Assembly: GCF_021533835.1 (NCBI RefSeq) | Contig: NZ_JAKFYQ010000002.1 | Span: 682,001-746,000 of the forward strand | DNA from: Synechococcus sp. Nb3U1 | Lineage (GTDB): Bacteria > Cyanobacteriota > Cyanobacteriia > Thermostichales > Thermostichaceae | Direction of reading: 5' to 3' | Length of the DNA stretch: 64,000 bases | Shown here: positions 27,145 to 36,285 of the stretch, piece by piece | Layout of the letters: every line of letters starts with the position of its first letter | Position numbering within the stretch: the first letter of the stretch is position 1 | Position numbers and translations under genes: made by a program | The notes under the pieces: model-generated | Seen by the model: only the letters and a program-made list of their open reading frames with translations | What the model was told of the DNA's origin: nothing | Databases searched by the model: none

Positions 27145-27259
27145 ACAACACCTTGAGACCAGCCACCCAATCGCTTGTGCATCAACAGCCTGCTAGCATG
27201 GCTAAGCCCGATACGCTTTGTGGCGACAGGGCAGTTTTTACAGCCATGGGTACTCTGCC

Positions 27260-28141
27260 ATGCAACCTCGGCGTATCGCCCGCGAACTGGCCCTGCTAGG
27301 GGTCAACCAACTGCCGGCCACGGCGGCCAAACTGAACGAAAAACAATTGGAGGATTTATTGCTAGCAGCGGTACGAGCCTTGAGCGAAGAAACCCACGAA
27401 ACGCTCTCCACAGCGGCGGCAGAAATTCAACGCAGTGACCGGCTGCTACACGAGAGCGATCCGCTGCTCTTGGTCGATACGGAAGATCCCAACGAAGTCG
27501 GGGGATCCCGTTCCTCCAGTCGCCGCATCCAACAGGTTCAACGGCAGCTCAAACACCTGCAAACCGCCCTCAGTGGAGCCAATGCTCAACCGGCCCAGAC
27601 TCTACACAGCGAACTGGTGGGGTTAACCCATCAAGCGCAAGTCGCCCTCAGCAACGCCAGCCAATCCTTAGAACACCTGGAACACCGATTGAACAGTGTT
27701 CGGCAAATTTTGGATGATGTCATTCAACTGGCGCAAGGGGCGATCAACCGGGTGGGGACAGCCTTGTCTATGCCCGAACTGTTGTACATCACCCAATCCC
27801 CAGAGGTACGTGCCTATGCTTTGCAATTGTTAACGACTCTCCAAACGCATAAAGAATCCATTGATGCTCGCTTGCAGGCGGCTTTGGTGGGTTGGCAACT
27901 GCAGCGCCTGGGTCGGATCGAACGAGATATCCTGCGCCTAGCGGTGGTGGAAATGGAAATTTTAGCCAGTAGCCCCGTTAAGGTCGCCATCAACGAAGCG
28001 GTGGAATTGGCCAAGAAATACGGGGATCCCGAAGCAGCTACTTTTATCAACGGGGTGCTGCGGCGGGTGGTGGACGGCCGGATGGAGGCCCAGTTGCTAG
28101 GTCGGGATCCCTCCAATCCGGCTTTGGGTTCCGGGAGCTAA
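27260..28141 (+). CDS. nusB: Transcription antitermination protein NusB
   Basis: The 293-residue protein begins [18 protein letters not shown] and ends with the NusB core: [36 protein letters not shown], and [10 protein letters not shown]. The core binds boxA RNA with ribosomal protein S10 in the antitermination complex on rRNA operons. It is about twice the length of enterobacterial NusB (about 139 residues) because of an inserted helical segment (about 40-150, [15 protein letters not shown]), as in other cyanobacteria. The start ATG 27260 was chosen over 27218 because the family begins with (R)PRR(I/A)ARELAL. Its stop is five bases from that of the convergent glutathione S-transferase gene. 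Confidence 0.93.
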   Translation: MQPRRIARELALLGVNQLPATAAKLNEKQLEDLLLAAVRALSEETHETLSTAAAEIQRSDRLLHESDPLLLVDTEDPNEVGGSRSSSRRIQQVQRQLKHLQTALSGANAQPAQTLHSELVGLTHQAQVALSNASQSLEHLEHRLNSVRQILDDVIQLAQGAINRVGTALSMPELLYITQSPEVRAYALQLLTTLQTHKESIDARLQAALVGWQLQRLGRIERDILRLAVVEMEILASSPVKVAINEAVELAKKYGDPEAATFINGVLRRVVDGRMEAQLLGRDPSNPALGSGS

Positions 28142-28146
28142 GCGGA

Positions 28147-29358
28147 TCACTGCCCGGATCTGAGGAAGTTGGCCGGATCTTGATCCCGTCGGTGCTGAGT
28201 GGGAATGGGGATCCCTTGCCCATCTCCTACCAAGGCTGCCGTCGCCTCCAAAGCCTCTCGCAAGCGCTTGGCCGCATAAATCGACATATCCCGAGGCACA
28301 CTAATCCGATCCCGCAGGTAGCGCAGAGCCGAGTCGGATCCTGGTGGCGGCAGGCACACTTGCTCCGTCATCAGATGGGTCAGAGCTGCCCGTAGGGCTT
28401 CATCCACCAACCCATCTTCCGCTGGATTGATACGAATCAAGTTGGCCCGATGCTTGAGCACCCGATGTAGAGCCTCCGCTCGAGCACTCTCTGGCTCTGG
28501 ATACGCCACATCCGGCAACCCCATCCAGGGGCCATGATCCACCCGCTGCTTGTTGAGCAACATTTGCGGCTCCCCATTTTCCCAACAGCCTCCCATCTGG
28601 GGTGGCAGATCATGCACATGGGTGTGAAAGTCGCTCTGGGTACCCCGGTAGGTGGGGCGGCTCTCCAGGCCTGCAAACCAGGCTTGCAAATGGGGGTTCT
28701 CTTCCCGTAGCGCATAGCCTTTGTAGTAATACAGGCTGGCGTTCATCCGCTCCAGAAAGGGGGTAAAAATCACATCCGCAACCCCGAATTCCTCTAGAAA
28801 ATAGGGGCCAGGGGTTTGGCTGAGGGCTATCTCCACCTGTTGCACCACCTGGGTAAATTGGACTCGATGCTGTTCTTCTTGAGAAGTGCTGCGAACCGGT
28901 GAGCACAGCCACTGGCACCAAGCCCGAAACAACAGCCGTTCCAACTGCCGCAACGGCAACACCCGCGGATCCCGCATCCCCTGCCCTAGAGGGCCATAAA
29001 CCCGTTCCAAAGCCAGCAAAATATCATCGCTTTCGGTGAGCAACTGCCCCTTGAGTTCCAGAGCAGGCAACATTCCAGAAGGCACTTTGCGCTTGTACCA
29101 ACTCTCCTTTTGCCCATAACAAAACATCGTGACTTTGTCGACACGATAAGGGATCCGCTTTTCTTCCAGCCACAGCCAAACCTTCTGGCAGTAGGGGCAC
29201 CAGGCGTGGTTATCTCGGTAGAGGGTCACCTGTACCTCTGCCTCCGAGTGACCAAACAGCCTCAGGCGCGCTTGCGCATTGGTCGGCCCATTCACCCGAT
29301 CTAGCTGAAAGGTACTTAGGGCTTCTAGTTCTGTCCAACTGAGAGGGGGACGAAGCAT
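28147..29358 (-). CDS. Glutathione S-transferase-like protein with CPYC active site
   Basis: The 403-residue protein contains a thioredoxin-fold GST N-domain with WCPYCQKVW (C54, C57), the cis-Pro loop in [11 protein letters not shown], and [11 protein letters not shown] that would bind the gamma-glutamyl part of glutathione. The all-helical GST C-domain follows (about 140-270). Another 130 residues with [14 protein letters not shown] and VCLPPPGS are specific to the cyanobacterial/plastid long GST group. The dithiol CPYC implies glutaredoxin-like thiol transfer rather than only transferase activity. No partner gene is evident; the upstream neighbour is a transposase remnant at 29415. Confidence 0.85.
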   Translation of the reverse strand: MLRPPLSWTELEALSTFQLDRVNGPTNAQARLRLFGHSEAEVQVTLYRDNHAWCPYCQKVWLWLEEKRIPYRVDKVTMFCYGQKESWYKRKVPSGMLPALELKGQLLTESDDILLALERVYGPLGQGMRDPRVLPLRQLERLLFRAWCQWLCSPVRSTSQEEQHRVQFTQVVQQVEIALSQTPGPYFLEEFGVADVIFTPFLERMNASLYYYKGYALREENPHLQAWFAGLESRPTYRGTQSDFHTHVHDLPPQMGGCWENGEPQMLLNKQRVDHGPWMGLPDVAYPEPESARAEALHRVLKHRANLIRINPAEDGLVDEALRAALTHLMTEQVCLPPPGSDSALRYLRDRISVPRDMSIYAAKRLREALEATAALVGDGQGIPIPTQHRRDQDPANFLRSGQ

Positions 29359-29414
29359 GGCAAGGAAATCCGTGAACCGCCTAGCGCCGAATCAAAGATT
29401 ATGGCGTAGGTTGC

Positions 29415-29957
29415 CTATCTAGTAGCTAGCGCAACAGTAGAAGACTGGCGTCCTTTTCTACCACATCTTACAGCTAGACAATGGGCGGAATCCCCAGTCC
29501 CTGAGGTCAATATACGCAGTCCTTTAACCTTTCCTTCCCCTTCAGCTGTGTACTCGAGCATGGTGCAAAATTGCCCCCATCCTACTTGGGCTATCCCCTT
29601 GGCAAGATAGTGATTCTGCATCAGGTTCCGTACGGATAAGTTTTCCACCACGATGACTTGGTTTTCGTTCACTATCCTGCGTGATAGCTTATAGTGAACA
29701 TCTTCCCGGACACAGGCTATTTTGTGATGCACAGTAGCGAGTTGTCGTCTCGTCTTATTCCGGTTGTTAGATCCTTTCTGGCGACGGGATAAACGCTTCT
29801 GTTTTTGCTTGAGATTACGCTCGTGCTTCTCTAGCCAGCGGGGATTATCAAACTTTGAGCCATCACTAGTCATAGCAAAGTGGGGCAGTCCTAGGTCAAT
29901 ACCGATAGCTTTTCCTTCGCTAGACTGACTGGGAGTATCTTTCCCGTCATCTGCCAA
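29415..29957 (-). pseudogene. TnpB remnant (IS200/IS605 family), middle part only
   Basis: The fragment contains the RuvC-I start AIGIDLGLPHFAMTSDG, the basic helix KQKQKRLSRRQKGSNNRNKTRRQ, and RuvC-II VVENLSVRNL. The N-terminal half is missing: the frame is closed by a stop just before a TTG at 29957. The C-terminal zinc ribbon (CxxCG) and the last catalytic Asp are missing or out of frame after about residue 145. Upstream on the same strand, CCCGCGCTCTA (29963-29973) and a hairpin (29966-29973 with 29985-29992) look like an IS terminus, so the element lost its 5' half. Not expected to be functional. Confidence 0.8.
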
Positions 29958-30017
29958 AAATTAGAGCGCGGGACTTAGAGCCTCTCCCACGCCCCTACCA
30001 TCAGTTAAGACCTGAAA

Positions 30018-31082
30018 TTAGGGATGAAAGCTGCGGCTGGGTTTGGCCTCACTCCAGGCGCATCCATCCAGGGCAATGCGCTCCACTTCCGAGGCCAGTT
30101 TGAGAGCCTTGAGGGCCTGCTCGCCCCCGACCGAGGGTTGATTGCCGCCGCGCACACAGTTGATGAAGTGCTCTAGCTCGGCGTGCAGCTTATCGATGTT
30201 GTCTGTATGAACCTTCTCGATCAAACAATCCCGCTGGTAGGGCATTTGGCCATAGTCGCTAGTGGAGCTAGCGGATCCCTGACGATACACCGAGATCTCA
30301 TTGTCTAAAAAGTCGGCTTCCACGAGCGCATTTTTGCAGTGGACGGCTATTTTGCGCACCTTGCGATGGGTAACTTTGCTGGCGGTGAGGGTGGCGATGG
30401 CTCCGTTGGCAAAAGTGAGGGTGGCGGTGACGTAGTCCAGGTAGCCCAGCTTCGAGGCGCGGTTGCCACTGGCGGTGACCTGAATCACGGGGGAAGCGAT
30501 TAACTCTAGCAACAGATCGATGTCGTGGATCATCAGATCGAACACCACCGACACATCACTGGCCCGGTCGGAATAGGGGCTGAGTCGATGGGCCTCAAAC
30601 GCCAAAGGCTCCTCGGTTTGCAGCACCTGGCCCAATTTCTGAAAGGCGGGGCTAAAGCGCTCAATATGGCCCACCTGCAAGATGCAGTTGCAATCGGCAG
30701 CGCGGTTGACCAAAGATTCCGCTTCGCTGATGTTGGCGGCAATGGGTTTTTCAATCAGAACATGCACCCCTGCCTCCAGGCAGGCCAGACCCACCTCATG
30801 GTGCAGTACTGTCGGTACGGCAATGGCGACAGCGGCCACGTGGGGGAGCAGTTCTCGGTAATCTTCGTAGAAATGAATGCGATGGCGACTGGCCACATCC
30901 AGGCCCCGTTCCACATTCACATCCGCCACCCCCACCACCTGCACATCCTTCATACGGCTAAAAACGCGGGTGTGATGCTGGCCCATGTTGCCTACCCCGA
31001 TTACGCCGACAGGAACAGCTTGCCCGGTATAAGCCAGCGGGCTTCGAGGGGAGTTGGCAGGACTCGGGCAGGATCGGGCCAT
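30018..31082 (-). CDS. Gfo/Idh/MocA family NAD(P)-dependent oxidoreductase
   Basis: The Rossmann fold begins GVIGVGNMGQHHTRVF (about 26-41), and the family motif EKP appears in HVLIEKPIAANISEAESL. The C-terminal GFO domain (about 150-320) includes HIERFSPAF and FDLMIHDIDLLLELI, with the HD(x)D residues that usually place the substrate. The family oxidises sugars or sugar nucleotides; the sequence HIERF and the HDID box suggest the nucleotide-sugar 3-dehydrogenase branch (UDP-GlcNAc/WlbA-like), but the substrate cannot be read. The neighbour on the same strand is a PMT-type glycosyltransferase, which could use the product in glycan synthesis. GGAGG lies 12 bases before ATG 31082. Confidence 0.85.
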   Translation of the reverse strand: MARSCPSPANSPRSPLAYTGQAVPVGVIGVGNMGQHHTRVFSRMKDVQVVGVADVNVERGLDVASRHRIHFYEDYRELLPHVAAVAIAVPTVLHHEVGLACLEAGVHVLIEKPIAANISEAESLVNRAADCNCILQVGHIERFSPAFQKLGQVLQTEEPLAFEAHRLSPYSDRASDVSVVFDLMIHDIDLLLELIASPVIQVTASGNRASKLGYLDYVTATLTFANGAIATLTASKVTHRKVRKIAVHCKNALVEADFLDNEISVYRQGSASSTSDYGQMPYQRDCLIEKVHTDNIDKLHAELEHFINCVRGGNQPSVGGEQALKALKLASEVERIALDGCAWSEAKPSRSFHP

Positions 31083-31109
31083 GACGTTTCCACTACCTCC
31101 ACCAAAAAG

Positions 31110-31166
31110 GTTTCGTGAGGCTCCACCGACGTTTTTGAGTAACGGAGCGTAGCGTTTTCACGAAAC
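31110..31166. repeat. Inverted repeat upstream of the oxidoreductase gene
   Basis: GTTTCGTGA (31110-31118) is matched by TCACGAAAC (31158-31166), nine perfect pairs with a 39-base spacer that includes GTTTTTGAG and GGAGCGTAGCG. It sits between the glycosyltransferase stop and the oxidoreductase start, both on the minus strand. Could be an RNA stem, an operator or a decayed element end. Confidence 0.4.
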
Positions 31167-31196
31167 AAACTTCACAAAGCTTACCATGCTTATTTC

Positions 31197-32831
31197 TTAA
31201 ATCCAGTTCAAGCCTGGGATCGGCGGCAAACGCAGCGGCGTTCGCTCACAGGATTCGGGGCTGAAACAAAACAAGGGGAGCGGTGTAGAGCGAAACCACA
31301 TGCGGGCATAGAAGCCACTGGGGCTGAGGGGCAAACCCAACCAAATCGGGAAAAAGAAAACAAACGTTGCCAAAACCAGCGCCACCGCCGTAAGGCTTGC
31401 TCCCCGCCAGAAGCGTCGGTAACTTCGCCAGCCCAGTAGCACCAACCAGGCCAAGGCCAGCGTGCTAAAGGCCAGGGCACTCATGTAGTGGTAGATGAAC
31501 ACGCAGCGGCTGACGATGAACCAGGGTAGGTAGTTGGCGGCATAGCCGATCAAAATGAAGGCTTCAATGCCATGAAAGCGGCGGATCCCGCGCCCAACCA
31601 AAACCAAAATGGATCCCGTGCCCAGCCACCACAGCCAGGGATTGCCCAAGCCCTGCACCGCCCGCCAGAGGTTGTCTTCGCTGCTGAAGTAGTAGCCTAC
31701 GGAACGGCCCATGATCGGCCACGACCAAGCCCCCGCCGAAGCCAACCGAGTCGCCAACCAAGGGCGCAACGCTGGGAACCAAGCTAGTAGGGATCGCAAA
31801 CTGGTGGAGCAATAGGGATGCACAGGGGTTTCTTCATTCACTACCAAACTGCCTATTGTCTGCCCGCTGTAGAGCGATTGGTTAATGGCCACTAAGGATC
31901 GAACATAGTTTTGGATGCCAGTGGGGCTCCAGTCAAGGGTTAGGCCCAGCTGCGGGTTTAACTGCAAATGCGGGATCCATTGCAGGGCATAGAACACCAG
32001 TGGGGTGAGGATGAAGCAGAAGGCATAGTGCCACCAATGCAGATGGCGGATCTGGAGCAAAATGCCCAGGCGCGGGATCCACCGGGGGCGCAGCCAGATC
32101 ACCCCCCAAACGAGGATCCCCAGCAGTGCAAACATAAAGGCAAACCAGAGGCCATTCCACTTCACGGAAGCCGCCGCCCCCAACATCACCCCAGAGCCGG
32201 TAAAGTGAATCGCCCGTTGCCAGCCGCGGCGCTCCAGCCCCCCTAGCAAGAGAATGGTTGCTGCTAGGCCAAAGGCGACGAGGTAAACGTTGATTAGCCC
32301 GAAGCGGGATTCCACCAAAAAGATGCCATCCGTCAACAACAGCGCCCCACTCAGCAGCGCCAGCCCGACATGGTAGGTGAGGCGATAGGTCAGCCCCGTC
32401 AGCAACAGCGGGATCAAGGATCCACAGAAGGCGGTAGCGAAGCGAAACCCCCATTCATTGCGGCCAAACACCTGAATGCTGAGGGCGATGAAGTATTTGC
32501 CCAGGGGTGGGTGTACATCGAAGGAAGGCTTGCCATCCAAGTAATTTTGGGCAAACTCCGGGAAATACACCTCGTCGAAGACAGGGGCAGGAAACTCATC
32601 CAGCCGCCACAGGCGCAGCCCCAACCCCACCACAAAGATCGCCAAAGCCCCCCACAGTAAGACCGCCCGGGATCCGGATCCCTGGAGCCCTTCTGTGGAG
32701 GAGGTGAGGGCCGTAAAGCGGGGGGGAACCTCTGTCCGGGAGGATGTTGTGGAAGGAACATCCTCTAGGGGAAGATCATCCTTTTCGGGATCCTGAGAGG
32801 GAGGGATGGGCTCCGAAGTCATGGGCAACAT
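31197..32831 (-). CDS. PMT-family (GT39-like) membrane glycosyltransferase
   Basis: The 544-residue protein has a Pro/Ser-rich cytosolic N-terminus of about 55 residues, then about 11 membrane helices. The first loop carries FDEVYFPEFAQNYLDGKPSFDVHPPLGK: the acidic DE pair and HPPLGK box mark protein O-mannosyltransferases and related polyprenyl-phosphate-sugar transferases. These use a lipid-linked sugar at the outer face of the membrane to glycosylate proteins or lipids. The acceptor is unknown; pseudopilins elsewhere in this window are one possibility only by general plausibility. It lies upstream of (same strand as) the Gfo/Idh/MocA gene, 114 bases apart. Confidence 0.85.
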   Translation of the reverse strand: MLPMTSEPIPPSQDPEKDDLPLEDVPSTTSSRTEVPPRFTALTSSTEGLQGSGSRAVLLWGALAIFVVGLGLRLWRLDEFPAPVFDEVYFPEFAQNYLDGKPSFDVHPPLGKYFIALSIQVFGRNEWGFRFATAFCGSLIPLLLTGLTYRLTYHVGLALLSGALLLTDGIFLVESRFGLINVYLVAFGLAATILLLGGLERRGWQRAIHFTGSGVMLGAAASVKWNGLWFAFMFALLGILVWGVIWLRPRWIPRLGILLQIRHLHWWHYAFCFILTPLVFYALQWIPHLQLNPQLGLTLDWSPTGIQNYVRSLVAINQSLYSGQTIGSLVVNEETPVHPYCSTSLRSLLAWFPALRPWLATRLASAGAWSWPIMGRSVGYYFSSEDNLWRAVQGLGNPWLWWLGTGSILVLVGRGIRRFHGIEAFILIGYAANYLPWFIVSRCVFIYHYMSALAFSTLALAWLVLLGWRSYRRFWRGASLTAVALVLATFVFFFPIWLGLPLSPSGFYARMWFRSTPLPLFCFSPESCERTPLRLPPIPGLNWI

Positions 32832-33037
32832 GTGGGCAAGACTGCAGCAGGGATCCCCAGGATCCCCAGAGTTACTCTAGCCTCTTCCCTGGATCTCGCC
32901 TTGCGGTTGAGGGCTAACCCATCTGAACAAAATGGCCGAAGCGATTGAGAAGGATTGAGAATACTAAATAGCCTCAATTTTCCCAAGGGATCCAAGTGAG
33001 GGAGATAGAGTAGAACTGTCGGGTTGGGTCAACCATC

Positions 33038-35224
33038 ATGCCCCTCTTCATGGCACTCTTGGTGCTGCTGTCGTCGGTATTTGGGTTGGGATCCCTGCCG
33101 GCCCAAGCCCAAGCCGCTGCTTGTCCCCATGCCACCCTGCGCTTGGAGTCCATTCTGGCGGTGGATAGCACCCGAGTCTGTGAAGCGGCAGCCCCCTGGG
33201 CAGCCAGAGGCTTTCGGGTATTGGTTTATCTGACGGATGCACGGGATCCCACTGAAGATGCCTGGTTTGAGCGGATTGACCGGGTAGAGGCTGCGGCCGG
33301 ACTGCGGGATCTCTCGCAAGCGGATTTTTACGATCGCAACGGGCTAACCCTGGCCGCTAGCACCGACACCACCCTGCCCTGGGGCTTCAACATCACCTAC
33401 GGCGAAACTCTCTACGGCACCCGTCTCGACACATCCGACCGCGAGTACGAACGCATCAGAAGTGAAGTGCGCGCCCTACTTCGCCGCGGGGATCCCTCGC
33501 AAGCCTTGATCACCGGCCTGACGGAGAGTTACACCCTGGCCTATCCTCCTCCTGTTTCTCCCTGGCTGTTGGGGGGGGTGGGGGCAGGCACCGTGGCCGT
33601 GATTGGCAGCATGATCTATCTGCCCAAACAGCGCCGCCGCCAACAACTGCAAAACCAGCTCCAAGCCCTACAGGCTCCTGTTGCCACCTTGCTCTTGGCC
33701 TTAGAACAGCTGCTGCCCGGCGACAAACCGGAAGAGATGATCTTCTACCGGCTCTTTTTGATATTGGGGGGGGATCGCTACCCCTATCTGGGATCCCAAA
33801 TTTTGAATGCCCTACAAGAGTGCCGTCGCTCCCTTACCCAAGCCTTTTGGGTACAAGGACAACTGTCCGGCCAACCCGCCACTACCATCCCCGAATTGGA
33901 GCAACAGGTAGAAGCCTGGGAGCGCCTCTACGTCAGTTTGGTGGGTAGCCGCGAGCATCTGCTCAACCTCACAGAAGAGCAACTGCAAACCCTGCTTAAC
34001 CCGGTGCAATTTCTGCCCTCCAATCGCGTCAGCGGGACGGAGTCCAATCGCGTCAGCGGGACGGAGTCCAATCGCGTCAGCGGGACGGAGTCCTTTCGCG
34101 TCAGCGGGACGGAGTCCTTTCGCGTCAGTGCGCCGCAAGACGATCAGCGCCAGGGATCCCTCAGCCATCAACTGGAAGACCTGCGCCAACAGTTGGAAGG
34201 CCGTCCCTTAAAAGTGAAGCTGCTGCGGGTGGATCCCAGCCAGTTGGATGCCGACGGTATTTTGGGCCTGATCGACCAAATTCAGCAGGATCTCAGCCGA
34301 CTACAAACTGCCCCTACCCGCTTGCCCGCCCAACTGGCCACCCTAGAAAACCTGCTGCGCCAACCTCCAATCAGGATCCCTGGACTGACTGGGCTGCTCA
34401 GCCAAGCCCAAACCCTGCATCAGCAGGGGTTGGATCTGGACGGCCTAGAATTGACCGAAGCCGGGATCCGGCTGATCGAACTGCTCGCCCACATCCAAGA
34501 CTGGCAGGCAGAAGGCTACCGCTTCCCCACTCAAGCTGCGGATTTCGCCCAACTGGATGCCGCCCTGGGATCCCTGAGGCAACTGGGGCCAACTCAAGTA
34601 GCGAGTGCCATCCCCACCCTAAAAAACGCCATCCACAGTCTGGAAAACCATTGCCGCAGCCACATCCAACAGCACCAAAAAAACCAGAAAGATCTCACCC
34701 GAATTCAAAGCCAGTTCCAAGCCCTTAGCCAGCAGCGGTTGCCGGCCCTAGAGCGGCGTATGGCTACTGCTCCCAAGCGGATAGGGATGGGCTTCCCCCC
34801 CTACGAAGACTTGAATCAAGCCAAGCAACTGCTCCTTTACGTGGAACAAGAAGGGATCCCAGCCATTCAAGGCTGGAACAGCCTCGCTGTTCCCGTCAGC
34901 GGGACGGAGTCCTTGCAACAATTTGAGCAAGCGGCGCAGGAGATAGAGCGCGTTCAACAGGCATTGCAGCGCACTCAGGAGATCCTGGCTCGCCTAGAGC
35001 AAGCGCTGCGCCAAGCGGAGCAACAGAGCTACGACCGGGGAGGCAATACGGTGGTGGTGGTCAACTCCGGATCCTTTGGGAAAACTCGCTCCAGTGGTTC
35101 TTGGGGTTCTTCAGAGATGGGATCTTCTGGCAGTTCCTCGAGATCTTCTAGCTCCTCCTCCCGGCCCTCCTCCGGGGGCAGCTCCTCTCGCCGCTCTTCT
35201 GGGGGATCCTCCCGCCGCCGGTAA
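33038..35224 (+). CDS. Secreted/membrane TPM-like protein with coiled coil and Ser/Arg/Gly tail
   Basis: The 728-residue product has a signal peptide (MALLVLLSSVFGLGSLPAQAQA, cut near residue 25), then a TPM-like domain (about 35-165: RVLVYLTDARDPTEDAWF, LPWGFNITYGETLYGT), then a membrane segment (about 178-198, WLLGGVGAGTVAVIGSMIYL) and a long helical region (about 200-670). The last 55 residues are almost all S, G and R (GSSSRRSSGGSSRRR). TPM domains occur in thylakoid and membrane quality-control proteins such as TLP18.3. In the middle lie four tandem NRVSGTES units plus a partial fifth, and one more VSGTES lies near residue 620; none belongs to a known fold. Function unknown. Confidence 0.75.
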   Translation: MPLFMALLVLLSSVFGLGSLPAQAQAAACPHATLRLESILAVDSTRVCEAAAPWAARGFRVLVYLTDARDPTEDAWFERIDRVEAAAGLRDLSQADFYDRNGLTLAASTDTTLPWGFNITYGETLYGTRLDTSDREYERIRSEVRALLRRGDPSQALITGLTESYTLAYPPPVSPWLLGGVGAGTVAVIGSMIYLPKQRRRQQLQNQLQALQAPVATLLLALEQLLPGDKPEEMIFYRLFLILGGDRYPYLGSQILNALQECRRSLTQAFWVQGQLSGQPATTIPELEQQVEAWERLYVSLVGSREHLLNLTEEQLQTLLNPVQFLPSNRVSGTESNRVSGTESNRVSGTESFRVSGTESFRVSAPQDDQRQGSLSHQLEDLRQQLEGRPLKVKLLRVDPSQLDADGILGLIDQIQQDLSRLQTAPTRLPAQLATLENLLRQPPIRIPGLTGLLSQAQTLHQQGLDLDGLELTEAGIRLIELLAHIQDWQAEGYRFPTQAADFAQLDAALGSLRQLGPTQVASAIPTLKNAIHSLENHCRSHIQQHQKNQKDLTRIQSQFQALSQQRLPALERRMATAPKRIGMGFPPYEDLNQAKQLLLYVEQEGIPAIQGWNSLAVPVSGTESLQQFEQAAQEIERVQQALQRTQEILARLEQALRQAEQQSYDRGGNTVVVVNSGSFGKTRSSGSWGSSEMGSSGSSSRSSSSSSRPSSGGSSSRRSSGGSSRRR
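34022..34134 (+). repeat. Tandem array of 24-bp units encoding (N/F)RVSGTES
   Basis: Units begin at 34022, 34046, 34070 and 34094; a fifth begins at 34118 and breaks off after FRVS. The unit is AATCGCGTCAGCGGGACGGA followed by GTCC (TTT for AAT in later units). Copies are almost identical at DNA level, which points to recent expansion. Confidence 0.9.
34893..34912 (+). repeat. Isolated copy of the VSGTES coding repeat
   Basis: CCGTCAGCGGGACGGAGTCC matches the last 20 bases of the tandem unit except its first base and is read in the same phase (PVSGTES), about 760 bases downstream in the same gene. Confidence 0.85.
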
Positions 35225-35313
35225 ATGACCGAGCAACGGGGAGACAAGCTCCCGTGGCCAAGCCAGAAGGGGGCGGGAATAATAGCTGACGGAAGCTCCC
35301 TGATTGACCGATT

Positions 35314-36285
35314 GTGCATCACCTGTTTTTGCCAGGCTTTCTACCCCATGCGGGGAGCCATCGCCCTGGGATCTTGTTCCGTTCGCTGGCTAAGATTTTC
35401 CCGCTAATCCTGTTGGTGCTGTCGTTGGGATTGGTCTCCTGCGGGGTATCCAGTCTGGTTCCCCCGCCTCCCCAAACGGGATCCTTTTCTATTCAATGGC
35501 GTTTTCTGGGGCCCTCTCCGACCCCAAGCCAACGGGTGCTGTTTGAACGGGCGGCCCAACGCTGGCAAAAACTGATTGTGATGAAACTGACCCCGGTAGC
35601 GCTACGTTTGGCCCCCGACCATTGCCTGCCCGGATCCCCGCCGTTGCAGCAACAGGTGGATGATCTATTGATTGATGTTCAGGTATTGCTTATTGATGGC
35701 CCCGGCCAGGTGTTGGGGTTAGCCAGCCCCTGTGTCTTGCGCCAAGCGGATCAAATGCCGGTGTATGGCTTTATGCAGTTGGATCAAGAAGATGTGGAGG
35801 AGTTGGAGGCATCCGGTCACCTGGAAACGGTGCTTTTGCACGAAATTGCCCATGTGCTGGGGTTTGGATCCCTTTGGCAACAGCGGCATCTGCTGGCCGG
35901 ATTGGGATCGGCGGATCCCCGCTATTTGGGGCAACGGGCCAATGAGCAGTTCAGCCGTTTGGGAGGTCTCGGACTCACCCCCCTAGAAAACGAAGGGGGG
36001 GACCTCAGCCGCGATGTGCATTGGCGTTCTGTAGATCTCAGAGGAGAGTTGATGACGGGATCCCCTGGCCAAGCCCTGAGTGTGCTGAGTTTGGCCGCCC
36101 TAGCGGATCTGGGCTACCAGGTGAATTGGAGTGGGGCGGATCCGTTTGAATTGTCCCAGGGATCCCACCCTCCTACTGAGTCCCGTACTACCGGATTCCA
36201 CTACCGGGAATGGGTTTACCCAGGGCCGTTTTGGTGGGTGGATGACCAGGGATCCCTAACCCCTCAGCGCACCAGGCGTGGGTAG
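35314..36285 (+). CDS. Leishmanolysin-like (M8-type) zinc metalloprotease, predicted lipoprotein
   Basis: The 323-residue protein has a lipoprotein signal (LILLVLSLGLVSC, Cys43) and the metzincin motif HEIAHVLGFG (H176, E177, H180). Downstream come LENEGGDLSRDVHW with the likely third zinc ligand H236 and the Met-turn ELMTG (M247). The spacing and the ENEGG...HW...ELMTG string are those of leishmanolysin (M8) peptidases, which are common in eukaryotes and sporadic in bacteria. It would be anchored to the outside of a membrane and cleave proteins there. ATG 35314 is listed; a TTG at 35374 that starts three residues before LAKIFP would give a more typical signal length. The 3' end overlaps the convergent ABC permease by 22 bases. 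Confidence 0.85.
   Translation: MHHLFLPGFLPHAGSHRPGILFRSLAKIFPLILLVLSLGLVSCGVSSLVPPPPQTGSFSIQWRFLGPSPTPSQRVLFERAAQRWQKLIVMKLTPVALRLAPDHCLPGSPPLQQQVDDLLIDVQVLLIDGPGQVLGLASPCVLRQADQMPVYGFMQLDQEDVEELEASGHLETVLLHEIAHVLGFGSLWQQRHLLAGLGSADPRYLGQRANEQFSRLGGLGLTPLENEGGDLSRDVHWRSVDLRGELMTGSPGQALSVLSLAALADLGYQVNWSGADPFELSQGSHPPTESRTTGFHYREWVYPGPFWWVDDQGSLTPQRTRRG

Noticed and set aside
34022..34134. CRISPR-like array
   Set aside because: The 24-base units are directly adjacent without unique spacers and are translated; no cas gene is nearby.
33038..35224. Prion-like or intrinsically phase-separating function for the Ser/Arg tail
   Set aside because: Composition alone is weak evidence; the tail follows a membrane-anchored body and similar tails occur in ordinary TPM-domain proteins.
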